Of a stretch of DNA of 64,000 bases, positions 38,078 through 48,261 are shown piece by piece. Position 1 is the first letter of the stretch. Each line of letters opens with the position of its first letter. The notes below the pieces were generated by a model that was not told the DNA's origin, ran no database searches, and saw only the letters and a program-made list of their open reading frames with translations. This DNA comes from Pithys albifrons albifrons (taxonomy: Eukaryota; Chordata; Aves; Passeriformes; Thamnophilidae): assembly GCF_047495875.1 (NCBI RefSeq), contig NC_092497.1, positions 77,585,249 through 77,649,248 of the forward strand. Direction: 5' to 3'. The position numbers and the translations under genes were made by a program.

Positions 38078-38957
38078 AAAAATGACATGGACAGGAAGAT
38101 CAAGTGCATTCTCAGCAAGTTTCCAGATGGCACTAAGCTGTATGCTGCAGGTGACACACCTGAAGGATGGGATGCCATCCAGAGGGACCTGGATAAGCTT
38201 AAGAAGTAGGAATCTCATGAGGTTTATCAAGGACAAGTGCAAGGTTCTGCACTGGAGCCAGGGCAACTCCTGCTATCTATACAGACAAGGGGCATGAACA
38301 GATCAAGAGAAGCCCTGACAAGAGGGACTTCACAGTACTGCAGGGCAAGAGGTGCACATGACCTGGCAATGTGTTTGCAGCCCAGAAAACCAGCTGTATC
38401 ACAAGAAGCATGAACTGCAGGTCAAGGGAGAGGATTCTTCTGCTGTCCTTAGCACTGCTCAGAGTCCACCAGGAGCACTGTGTCTGGTTCTGGAGCTCAT
38501 AGCACAGGAAAGATACAGACCTTTGGCAACAGGGCCAGAGGAGGGCTGTGAAGGTGACTAGAGAGCTGGAACATCTCTCCTATGCAAAAGACTGAAAGAG
38601 TTGGGGTGTTCAATCTGGAAAAGTGAAGGCATTGGGGAGACCTCAGTGTGGCTTTTCAGTACTTGAAAAGGGCTCACAAGAAAGGTGCGGGCAAATTTTT
38701 TAGAAGGATCTATTGTGGTAGGATGAGTCATGGTTTTTAAAGTAAAAGAGAGTAGATTTAAATGAGATAGAGGGAAGATACCTTTTACAATAAGGGTGCT
38801 GAGACACTGGGACAGGTTGCCCAGAACGGTGGATTCAAGGTCAGGTTGGACGTGTCTCTGAGCAACCTGATCCAGTTGAAGATGACCCTGCTCATTGCAT
38901 AGAGGATGGACTAGATGAATTTTAAAGGTCTGTTCCAATTCAAACCATTCTGATTCT
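38078..38957 (+). mobile_element. CR1 LINE 3' fragment
   Basis: Starts near GCATTCTCAGCAAGTTTCC, the ORF2 region after the catalytic box, and continues through GACCTGGATAAGCTTAAG and AAGTGCAAGGTTCTGCACTG. It ends in a diverged 3' UTR with ATGAATTTTAAAGGTCTG and a terminal ATTCTGATTCTTG octamer-like end. Many stops. An old copy. Confidence 0.85.
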
Positions 38958-40381
38958 TGCATTTTGAGTTAATTACAGACACTACTTCAGCAGTACTGTC
39001 AAGTTGATGACCAGTCATATGTTTTCAATCAACATTAATTGAAGCTATTGTGCATTCTACATTTTGCAATACAGAGCAGATATATTGAACAACTGTTTTA
39101 AAATTGAGGTAGAAGTTGAAACAGATTCATTAGCATAATTCATTGAAATAATTCATTAGTAGTCATTAGCAATTACATTTTTACAGTTTTTAAAAGGACA
39201 TTTACCTAAACTTGATGAAATTACCTTCAATGTTTTCATGTATTTAACATTACAGTATGAAGTAAAGAAGTACCCAAGACTGCTTTGAGCAGAAAACTTA
39301 AATTCCTGTCTACTCCTTGACGTATTGCTATAAAAAACCTCAGGGGTAAATTAAAATCTACCTATCACCTTCTTTAGTGCACAGTGGACGATGCTTCATT
39401 TCTGAATGATAACTGGCTACCATAATTTTGTACAAGCTATTTGACAAGTATTAGTAGAAATGTTGGAAACTACATCTCCATCAGTTCACTGATAAATCTG
39501 AAGCAAATCTATTACAAACTTTTTGAATACTCATGCATATCACTCTTATGGCTGTACACAAACTAAATTAAATTGAAAGTTGTTTCCACAACTGCTGGTA
39601 AAAAGCAAGAAATGACCAACATCCCCTGCAGCTGTGGATACCAAAATTACTCAAAATTACCTTTAAGCATGTTAACCTCAACAGTTGCAAGTTACCACTC
39701 ATAGGCAACAGCAAAGGTAGCTGCAGATGATCTCTTGACTAATCTTTCATTTTTGTCACTAGTGTTTGCTGTATGTTTTTATATTTTGCACATCTTATCC
39801 ATAACAATAGTCTGTACTGCTTGATGCAGTAATCTTGACCTTTTGTCTATAGAATTAAGGAGACTGTCTAACCAATCTGTATGTCCTTTTCTGACACAAG
39901 CAATATGGCCTTCCTCCTCAAAGTTCTAGAAGGATAGGGATAGGGAATACAGTGTGTGACCATTGACAAATAAGAATGCTAAGTAATTGACATTATACAC
40001 TTCCATTATTCTTCCATAATAATTTGACCTATATTGATAATAATTTGAAAAATATTTTTTTATTTGGAAAACAGCAAGTTACATGTTGTGACATAGATAC
40101 TTTTAGTAAGATATGAATTACCTATAATCCAGAAAGAAAATGTTCTTGAGCGCCCATCCTTCCTTCCCATCCTTGCTGAAACCCATCATTTGTCTGCAAC
40201 AGCCCCGTAGAAAAATCCAAAACACAATTATATATTTTAAAAGCGATCATGAAAAAGTAATTTCAAATGTTCTACGTCTGGCAGCAACAGCAAACTCTTC
40301 TAACTATATACAATATTCCTACGAACATGTGTGAATACAGCAGGTTAGCAAAAAGCAACTGTTGAGTATGTCTAAATAAAC
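38958..40381. other. AT-rich non-coding stretch
   Basis: Nothing recognised. Confidence 0.5.
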
Positions 40382-40612
40382 TCAGAATCACAGAATGACT
40401 GAGGCTGAGACCACTGGAGATTACTTGTTCAACTTCTACACAGGGGGCACCTAGAGTCAATTGCCCATGACATGTTCACAAAGCTTTTGAAGGTGGAGGT
40501 TGAACAACTTTCCTGGGCAATCTTTTCTGACATTCAGTTACCTTCACAATGAAAAAGTGTTTTCTGATGTTCAGGAAGAAATTCCTGTGTTTCAGCCCTC
40601 TGTCTCTTTAAG
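40382..40612 (-). mobile_element. CR1 LINE 3' UTR fragment, minus orientation
   Basis: The left end (AGAATCACAGAATGACTGAG) is the inverted CR1 3' terminal octamer region. Further right, CTGGGCAATCTTTTCTGACA and AAAAAGTGTTTTCTGATG follow CR1 ORF2 C-terminal and UTR sequence. About 230 bp remain. Confidence 0.8.
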
Positions 40613-43600
40613 GCGGTGTAGTAGACTGCAGCGAAGCAAATAGATGGAAGCTGGCATATGTATTTCTTGTCCAGTTGAAATATGCAGCCCAGGAGACTCC
40701 CTGGAAAAAACCCCCGTGGTTCACATCAGAAAAAGAAAGACATGAATCTTGCAGCTCATGCTGAAAAATGCTTAGCAGTGTCACCCACTCTCGATGAAGA
40801 GTTTGTAATTTTAAATATATTTAATTCCAAAGGCGTGAATTATTGTCTTTAGTCAAAATAAAAAGCATTTTTCTTCCAAAATCTAGCCTTCAAACACAAA
40901 AATCTCAGTACCAGGTATAAAAAAAAAAGAGTTTTCACATTTGGCGGTGAGTAGGACCTGTGCTTTTAATTCTCTTTCAAACTTTGTCGAACTGCTCTTC
41001 TTCAAATTTCTGTGACTGCTAACTGCTTTCCATCTCCAGTGTTACCATTTCATAAAATATAGATTACTTCTCTCTTGTCTGGTGGAAGGTAATAGCCATA
41101 CCATAGTGTTGCAGAATTAAGTCATGTGCTAGCTCTGGTGTTGTGCCAGAAGGCAGCCTCCAGCTCCTGACATCAGCCCTGGAGATGTTTTGGTGCCATA
41201 GTATATAGAACATTGACATTGGCATTCAGTGATGATGACAGTGCAAGATTGGTACGAAAAGAGCTGTGCTAGCCCAGTCTGGCAGAGGAGCTGCCAGGTG
41301 AAAATGGGAAAGGAAGCATAAGGGAGCAGGGGCTGCCCTTGGTGATGGAGGGTGACTGCTTTGGACTGTAGTTGGACGGCAGATAGGGAAGCCACCAGAC
41401 CACAGTACACTCCTGTCTACTTGTTCCTCTTCCGCTGAGCTGTAGAGTTGCCAGTAATCCACAGGACATATAGGAAGGCATCTGCCTCTACTCTGTGGTG
41501 CTCTGCTCTGTGGAAGCTCCCTAAATCCTTGGGCCAAAGGCAGCACTGTGCCTTTATTTCACTGGGTGCTCTGAGGCTGAGCTGCTCTCCTGAGTTCTAG
41601 TGAAGTAGTGGCCATAGCAGAGAGGGTACAACGCTGGTGGTGGCCAGCACAGTTACCTCAGGACTGGTGCCTCTTGGTCATCATGGAGGCATGTAGTGGA
41701 CAGCTTTGTTGTGAGGCTAGGAGAGCCGTGGCAGGGGCTGCTGGTGTCCTCCTCAGAGAGTGGTTGCTTCAGTTGGTGGATCTCCCATCTTTCAGAGCTG
41801 CAGCCCTGAACAAGGACATGAGCAGATCTTCTGTGCTCTTCTTCCTCCTCCACTTAGCCAAGGAATGCTGCAATATTTCACAGGGATATCGACTTAAACA
41901 TAAAGGAACACCTTATCTTGTGCCTCTACACCTTACCTAGTATCCATGATAGAGAGTATGACGGGCCTAGAGGCAGCTGAAAGGTCCCCAGAGCTGCAGA
42001 AAGAAGTTCTGCAGTATCCACATTTTTTTGTATGATGCTTATCACAGGGTGAAGGTAGTTTATAAACACAGATTTTCTGACTCAGTAAGCTACTTTTATT
42101 TAATCCAGTTTTCCTAAAGGTTAGTAAATCTGCTTTACTACAACCAATAAAGTAAAATGGTATGTGGCTATGAATTCTTAATTTAAAAAAAGACCCAAAC
42201 CACTATGCAAAAACTTTATACTTTTAAAAGTATTCTGGGTGTATACATACTCATTATTTCAGGATGCAGGTGAAATTGAGTAACAGTAAGAGTAAGTAAA
42301 TTTTTGAAACAAAACTAGATTTTGATTAAACTGCAATGCTAAACTCCTTAATTGTGCAACAACTGTAATAAATGCGTGATGTAAAAAGTAACCAGAAAAG
42401 ATCAAAATTTTAACAAATTACAGTACAAGAGGGAAAAGGGACTTTCAGTTAATTCTAGGATTCAAGCATAGAGAAAAAATAGAAATGGTGAGTATAAGCA
42501 AAAGATGACTTTCTTACTCATGAGTAAAATAGCAACACAAACAAAAGTTTCATGGAAGCTGAATTATAATGTAATGCAGACATGAAATTGGAAGACATCT
42601 GGTAAGCACCATATAAATTAACATAATGTGTTTGGGGTTGGACAATCCCCAATGACCTCTTCCAAAACCCAGTTTCCACCTGCTAATGCCAATTTTGAAC
42701 AGTGAGAGGAAAAAGGTTTTGTTAGATTCAGCAAGAACATTCAGAATTGTATTAATGAACTCAATTATTTCACTTAACAATTTTGGAAGAAATAAATTGC
42801 CATTGTATATCCATTATGCTTGTTATTGTTATTGTTTACAGTACTTGTGACAGTTCCCAAGCTAGAAATCTCTTTTGCTGAAAAAAAAGAAAAAGTGTAA
42901 ATATTGAGAGTCAGGGAGCCAAAAGTGAAATAAAAAAATCATCCCATTTTCTTTTTTTCCTTCATCTAATAGTCTTCTCATTTGTTGCTTGTGTTTACAC
43001 TTACAATGTAATGACTGACTATCTGTAGGTTTAATATAAAGTCAGAAATTCCATTCTCAAATTTGAACTAAATTAGAACTCATCCTATGGCCAGAGACAG
43101 AAGATGTTAAATCACTTTTGAAAATAGAGTTTTGATAAATTTTAGATAACGTTAAAGATGTTTTATTTCTCAATATATCTTATAGGAATTCACATTTCAT
43201 ATTATCACTAGATGATTCTTAATTTCCTTGTGTTCATGTCCCTGTCCAGTTCCCCTCCTTTTTTTTTTTTATTTTCTTTTACTGGTTTTAAAAATTAAAT
43301 TTAACTTGTCATCTTTTGTACTAAAGATTGTGAATGGAAGTGATTTAGTATTCATCAAATTCAATTAACTTTATTACAATAGACGTGACACTTGAGGTTG
43401 CCATCATATTCTTAAAACGTAAAATATAAAGGCATTACTATAATATTGATTAAACTGACATAGGAATGAATGTGTTCAAAGCATAACAACAACAAATATG
43501 GTACAAGAACATTATTGCAAGTTTTTAAATAATAATAAACCAGGCAATGTCAAAATGTAATTTTGTCTTTTGATCTCAATTTGTTTTCACGGGATTTTTG

Positions 43601-45393
43601 TGCATCGGTTCTTCCTTTTAGTTATTATTACATTTGATTAATTCTCATTTGAGAAACTTTTTAAGAAACTGAACACTAACAGGAATCTAGGAACAGAATT
43701 ATTTTATATATTTATATATTATTTAATATTGCCTTCAGGATAATTCAAACATGGTTATAAGGCACCCTTGTGCTAACCCAGTTATCTTTCACAGAAATAA
43801 ATAAATAAGCAAAAATTTTGTTCCAAATAGTTTATAGGATATGGCACCAATGATGTTACTAATGCCAAATTAAGAAGATTTGTGCCCTGGTGGTTTTTTT
43901 TTTTCTGTAACTGCTATATGGTTGTATATAAAATGATACTGAAGTAGTTCTAGGGACAGAAAAGAAAAAAAGAAATTTCAGTCATGAAAGCTATGAACAG
44001 TGACAAACATGCCCTAAACACACAATAATTTACTTACATAAAGCTGCAATAACTTGTGATGAATGTAGGAATGATCAAAAAAAATCTACTGGTGAACCAA
44101 AGAGGTAAAGATATGTCCTAGTTTCATAGTCACATGTTCTCAATTTCAAAAAAATAAGAAGTAAAAAAGTACTTTGCCTCAAACCAGATAAGAAAATACT
44201 CTCCCTTTGAAACTATAACCCCATCTAGTGGGACTCCCTTTTAATAGCTGATAGGATTTGTTCTATTCCTTGCTCTGACTGAGTACATTGTGTTGCTAAA
44301 GATCATCAAATAAAACTGGGAGATTTCCAAGTTTTGTCTATATCATATCTCTTCTTAAACTATTCTATCTTTGCTACTGTTGTAATTGCTTCGTCAGTTA
44401 CAAAGGGTTGATGCATACTGCGAACTATCTACTCTATTACCTGAATGAGCTCTGGAAAAAACTTAGTAGAACACTGTGGAAAAAATGTTTTATGAGATGT
44501 AATAGATTATAGGCAAAAAGGTATCATGTAGAAGTTGTGTTGGTCAATGGTCCCTAGATTACTTACCTTGCATGGATTTCCTTTCAAAGTTGTCTGTGCT
44601 TATAGAAATTAATAAATTACCAGGCATCCCAAGAGCACAAAAGAAAGTAATTGTACTGCAGTGAATGTTGGAGACCAGGCTATACTGAATTTGAGCAGAC
44701 TAATAAGGATTTCTCACAGTGTGCACACTTTGTGGTACATTGGGCTATGAGCAGAGTCCATTGGTCTTGTTCTTTGCCTTTAATAACACAAAGAAATTGA
44801 AGAGTAAAGATGGCTTATTGGTTCTAAATACTGGGAGCTATGATACATGGAGAGAGGAGAGAGTGGAGGGTGGTTCTGCTACCTAATACCTATAGCTCAT
44901 ACTATTGTAACACATAGCTCAGACTGAATGCAGAAATGATGGCAAGTGTCTGCCCTTCAGATTAAGCTGGTTCACCTCTTGCACACACTTGCTCCATTGA
45001 TAGGCGCCCTCAAGTTGTTCATTGAAAGCTCACTGATTAAGGCGATCTTCCTCAGCACCCAGCCAACACAGAGCACTCTCACAAGCTGCAGGGATCTCTT
45101 TCACAAACGGTATTTGCCCAAGCACCAATATAATCTTCTATGTTCAAATAATTCAGTAATCTTTGATATTTCTTTGGTCAGTAGTAATGGTCATCAGCAC
45201 CAAGATACAAATTATCATCAATTTTCTAGAGGATATACATCCAGTGAAATAAATGGGGCAGTTATAATTCTGTCAGACTAGCCATTATGTGCTTGGCAAG
45301 TTGGTCAGGCAGTGCAATTGTGTTTTCTCTTTCAAAGGCTCTGAGTCTGTATGACTGTAAAAGCTTGAGATTTAAAACAGAAGAGCAGATATG
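40613..45393. other. non-coding stretch with a GC-richer unclassified block
   Basis: Mostly AT-rich. The block 41110-41950 is noticeably richer in G and C, with many CAG and CTG words and open frames of up to 110 codons on both strands. I recognise no protein or repeat family in it. It might be an old LTR or a non-coding transcript. The rest shows nothing. Confidence 0.35.
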
Positions 45394-45398
45394 TAGAG
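45394..45398. repeat. provirus target duplication TAGAG, left copy
   Basis: TAGAG immediately precedes the 5' LTR and recurs exactly at 52100-52104, right after the 3' LTR. Confidence 0.9.
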
Positions 45399-46025
45399 TG
45401 TCCTAGTTCAGCTGGAGGGACCAGCTAACCCTGTGTGGTGGTGATCAAACCTGTGTATTCCACCCCCTCTATTCATTCCCCAAGGACAATGGGCCATTAG
45501 CAGCAGCTGCCCAGGGAGCCATTATCACTTCACACCCAGCCTGAGGGGGGCGGAGCTGCTAATGGGCCATCAACAGCTCAACAACCCCTGGCTCCCAGAG
45601 TTAATCACCCATTGTGTGAGTCCCCGCCCAGGGGGAGGGACTGAGTGCTCCCTGAGGGTACATAAGTGGTGGGTAAGAAGACCTCAGGACCTTCTCGTCG
45701 GATCCAGAGCAGCAGCAGGACCTCGACAGCAGGAGATCACCGCTCTCGCCCAGACCACAGCCCTCGCCTGCACCAACAGGTTTTTCTTTTCCTTTTGCTC
45801 TGGACTTGGGGGAGCCACAGGGGTCTCAGCACAAGGGCAAACAAACCCCCTTGGGTTTGTGCCCCAGGACACTGGGTTATACTGCTGGGGTATTGTGAGT
45901 TGAAAGCAATTTCCCTTGTGTATCAGTGTTGTTATTGTAATATTATTATTAAATTTTAGGTCTGACTTATAATCTCTCTCGTGGTGAGTTCATTTCCCCT
46001 GCTGGTTCACCTTCTAACCAGCACA
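45399..46025 (+). repeat. 5' LTR, 627 bp
   Basis: Starts TGTCCTAGTTCAGC and ends ACCAGCACA. A TATA-like TACATAAG at 45659-45666 would place the start of R near 45690. ATTAAA at 45948-45953 is the likely polyadenylation signal. U5 contains GTG|GTGAGT with a donor GT at 45984, which could act as a 5' splice site. The 113-codon open frame inside is also present in the other LTR copies and is not regarded as a gene. Confidence 0.92.
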
Positions 46026-46030
46026 TCTTT

Positions 46031-46048
46031 TGGCGCCCAACGTGGGGC
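46031..46048 (+). other. primer binding site, tRNA-Lys1,2 type
   Basis: TGGCGCCCAACGTGGGGC is complementary to the 3' 18 bases of tRNA-Lys1,2. It begins five bases after the LTR, a slightly longer gap than usual. Reverse transcription of the minus strand would start here. Confidence 0.88.
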
Positions 46049-46113
46049 ACGAGAGAGAAGTCAGAACTACAATTTCATTTTGTGTATTTGGGTACAGAAA
46101 CTCCCTGACTACC

Positions 46114-48186
46114 ATGTTGCTTGATGTATTCATGTGGATGGTGTATCTGGGCCTGTTCATATTTCGACACATGGGGAACCATGTGCCTGTTTTGATGCTC
46201 TCTTTAATACCAGGGAGAAGGATCAAAATTGCTTTATTAATATACTATGTTTATGTTGTCATAACATCAGAAGCAATGAATTTCATTGTGAATGTATATT
46301 CAGTCTGGTCTGCCTGTCCTGGTTTGGGTTGTTACCTCTGGGGTCTCATTAAAAATAGCACCCAGACTGTGGGGAAAACAGGCGGAGATGGTTACTTCCA
46401 CCTTTTCACCTCTGCTACAACAATCATTGAAAATATTGAGCTCCCTTTTGATGTTAGGGACAGCATAATCCTGCTGTTAGTGTTGCTTTGTCTCCTCTGT
46501 ACTGTATACACCATGTTTAGGGTCAGAACTGGGCTCTCTAAGGAGACTTGCTGGAGGCCTGCCCTGGGAGTGGATGATGTTGAGTGGCACGGGAAGTGGG
46601 AAGATATGGGCCAGTATTTGGAGACCTTCTCTCCTCAAATGATCTGGAAATTCACCCCGGAACAACTGCAGGACCCTGCCAAAATGCTAAGCTATGTGAA
46701 AGGAAGATGCTCTGGTAGTCCCAGAGATGTGCAGCTCACAGCAACCTGCTGGGCCCTGGCCACTGCCTACCGCACACTGCTTGGTGTGGTACAGCATCAT
46801 CAGGAGGAGGAGAAAAGGAGCAAATCCACAGGCGCCATGTCCACCCAGACCATGACTGAGCCAGAGAGGAAGAGAGATACATCAACTAGCGCCATGTCCA
46901 CCCAGACCATGACTGAGCCAGAGAGGAAGAGAGATACATCAACTAGCGCCATGTCCACCCAGACCATGACTGAGCCAGAGAGGAAGAGAGATACATCAAC
47001 TAGCGCCATGTCCACCCAGACCATGACTGAGCCAGAGAGGAAGAGAGATACATCAACCAGCACCATGTCCACACAAACCATGGAGGAGCCAGAAGGACAA
47101 CAGAAACCGATAGCAGTTGCCCCTGTCCAGAAAAGAAAATCAAAGACCAAATCAGTTCGTATAGTGCATGACGAGGAAGAGTCAGGACCTTCATCTCAAG
47201 CAGAAGAAATGGAGCCAGAAATAATCACCCGGTCCCTATCCCTGGGAGAGCTGCGTGAGCTCCGGAGAGAGTTCACACGACAGGCAAACGAGTCCATCTT
47301 GACCTGGCTACTTCGAATCTGGGATGCTGCAGCCAATGATACAATTCTAGATGGGAGTGAGGCAAGGCAGCTGGGATCCCTGTCTCGAGATGTTGTCATT
47401 GATCAGGGCATTGGAAAGAGACAGGAAACTCTCAGCCTCTGGCGGCGACTGTTGTCAAGCGTGAGGGAGAGATATCTTTGTAAGGAGGACCTCCACGTAC
47501 AGCAAGGACAGTGGAACACGATGGAACAAGGTATCCGGTGCTTAAGGGAATTAGCCGTACTGGAGATAATCTTTTCAGAGGATGAGAGATTCCCTAAAAG
47601 TCCAGATGGTGTCCAGTGCACATCCCAGATGTGGTTAAAATTTGCACGACTTGGGCCAGAAATGTATTCTCGCTACCTTGCAACATTGCAGTGGAGAGAG
47701 GGAGAAGACAAGGCGGGTGCACTGGTCAGCAAACTCAGGATTTATGAAGACACTGTCACTGCTCCATTACGAGCCCATGTCTCAGCTGTGGAAACAAAAC
47801 TGGCTGAACTGGAAGAGAAGATTAAGGAAGGACTCTTCCATATCTCTCCAGAACAAACAAGAGTCTCCGCCATCAGAAGCAGGCGTCTTCCAGCTAAGGA
47901 GAAAGGGTACACTCCACGCGGCAATCTGTGGTTTTACCTCCATGAGCATGGAGAAGATATGAGGAAGTGGGATGGGAAACCCACCTCTTCCTTAGCAGCT
48001 CGGGTACGTGAATTGCAAAGAGGCACAACTAACACAGGGAATTCTTTAAGGTTGAAGGCTGCTCCGGTCTCTCGTGGGCAAGGCTCCAGACAGTATAGGA
48101 ATGATGATGTTATGCCCGATCCTCTTGAAGGAACCTCCCGGTCATATTCACAGGGAGAGCGCAGTGAATACCATGACCAGAACTAG
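46114..48186 (+). CDS. gag: Gag polyprotein, ERV-L-like, hydrophobic N-terminus and tandem repeats
   Basis: A 690-codon intact frame. The frame extends up into the primer site, so I take the first ATG (46114, context ACCATGT). Residues 1-140 are strongly hydrophobic with about three to four possible membrane segments (near 3-17, 37-51, 55-79 and 117-135) and an N-glycosylation motif NST at 81. That is unusual for Gag. Residues from about 241 hold four 19-residue repeats plus a partial one. From about 369 a helical capsid-like domain follows (RSLSLGELRELRREF, LLRIWDAA, ARQLGSLSRD), in the style of ERV-L/Fv1 capsids. A short coiled coil (VETKLAELEEKIKEG) lies near 560-577. The C-terminus is Arg/Gly/Ser-rich with no CCHC motif. 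The frame stops at UAG 48184-48186 and stays open beyond. Confidence 0.85.
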   Translation: MLLDVFMWMVYLGLFIFRHMGNHVPVLMLSLIPGRRIKIALLIYYVYVVITSEAMNFIVNVYSVWSACPGLGCYLWGLIKNSTQTVGKTGGDGYFHLFTSATTIIENIELPFDVRDSIILLLVLLCLLCTVYTMFRVRTGLSKETCWRPALGVDDVEWHGKWEDMGQYLETFSPQMIWKFTPEQLQDPAKMLSYVKGRCSGSPRDVQLTATCWALATAYRTLLGVVQHHQEEEKRSKSTGAMSTQTMTEPERKRDTSTSAMSTQTMTEPERKRDTSTSAMSTQTMTEPERKRDTSTSAMSTQTMTEPERKRDTSTSTMSTQTMEEPEGQQKPIAVAPVQKRKSKTKSVRIVHDEEESGPSSQAEEMEPEIITRSLSLGELRELRREFTRQANESILTWLLRIWDAAANDTILDGSEARQLGSLSRDVVIDQGIGKRQETLSLWRRLLSSVRERYLCKEDLHVQQGQWNTMEQGIRCLRELAVLEIIFSEDERFPKSPDGVQCTSQMWLKFARLGPEMYSRYLATLQWREGEDKAGALVSKLRIYEDTVTAPLRAHVSAVETKLAELEEKIKEGLFHISPEQTRVSAIRSRRLPAKEKGYTPRGNLWFYLHEHGEDMRKWDGKPTSSLAARVRELQRGTTNTGNSLRLKAAPVSRGQGSRQYRNDDVMPDPLEGTSRSYSQGERSEYHDQN
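46834..47100 (+). repeat. in-frame 57-bp tandem repeat within gag
   Basis: Four near-identical 57-bp units start at 46834, 46891, 46948 and 47005, followed by a partial, diverged fifth from 47062. Each encodes 19 residues: AMSTQTMTEPERKRDTSTS. Being a multiple of three, gain or loss of units keeps the frame. The minus strand is also open across the repeat, which explains an antisense frame that is not a gene. Confidence 0.95.
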
Positions 48187-48261
48187 GGGGGCCCTGCCTC
48201 TAGCCAGGTAGAGGAGAGGGACAATCGGGTTTATTGGACTGTGTGGATTCGGTGGCCTGGC
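48184..48261 (+). promoter_or_regulatory. UAG stop with predicted readthrough pseudoknot between gag and pol
   Basis: UAG at 48184-48186 is followed by six Gs and, ten bases on, by a six-base-pair hairpin: CCTCTA (48197-48202) with TAGAGG (48209-48214). Its loop GCCAGG (48203-48208) is complementary to CCTGGC at 48256-48261, so an H-type pseudoknot can form. In gammaretroviruses a UAG with a G-rich spacer and a pseudoknot drives a few percent readthrough. The arrangement here is analogous but unproven; the long third loop (about 41 bases) is longer than in the murine leukaemia virus case. Confidence 0.55.

Noticed and set aside
45562..45903. 113-codon plus frame in each LTR copy
   Set aside because: It spans promoter, R and U5 of the LTR. 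It is seen in all three copies because they are one family, and the sequence has no protein features. A real LTR-encoded protein cannot be fully excluded but nothing supports it.
46800..47150. 116-codon minus-strand frame inside gag with repeated VDVSLFLSGSVMVWVDMA-like units
   Set aside because: It is the antisense shadow of the 57-bp gag repeats.
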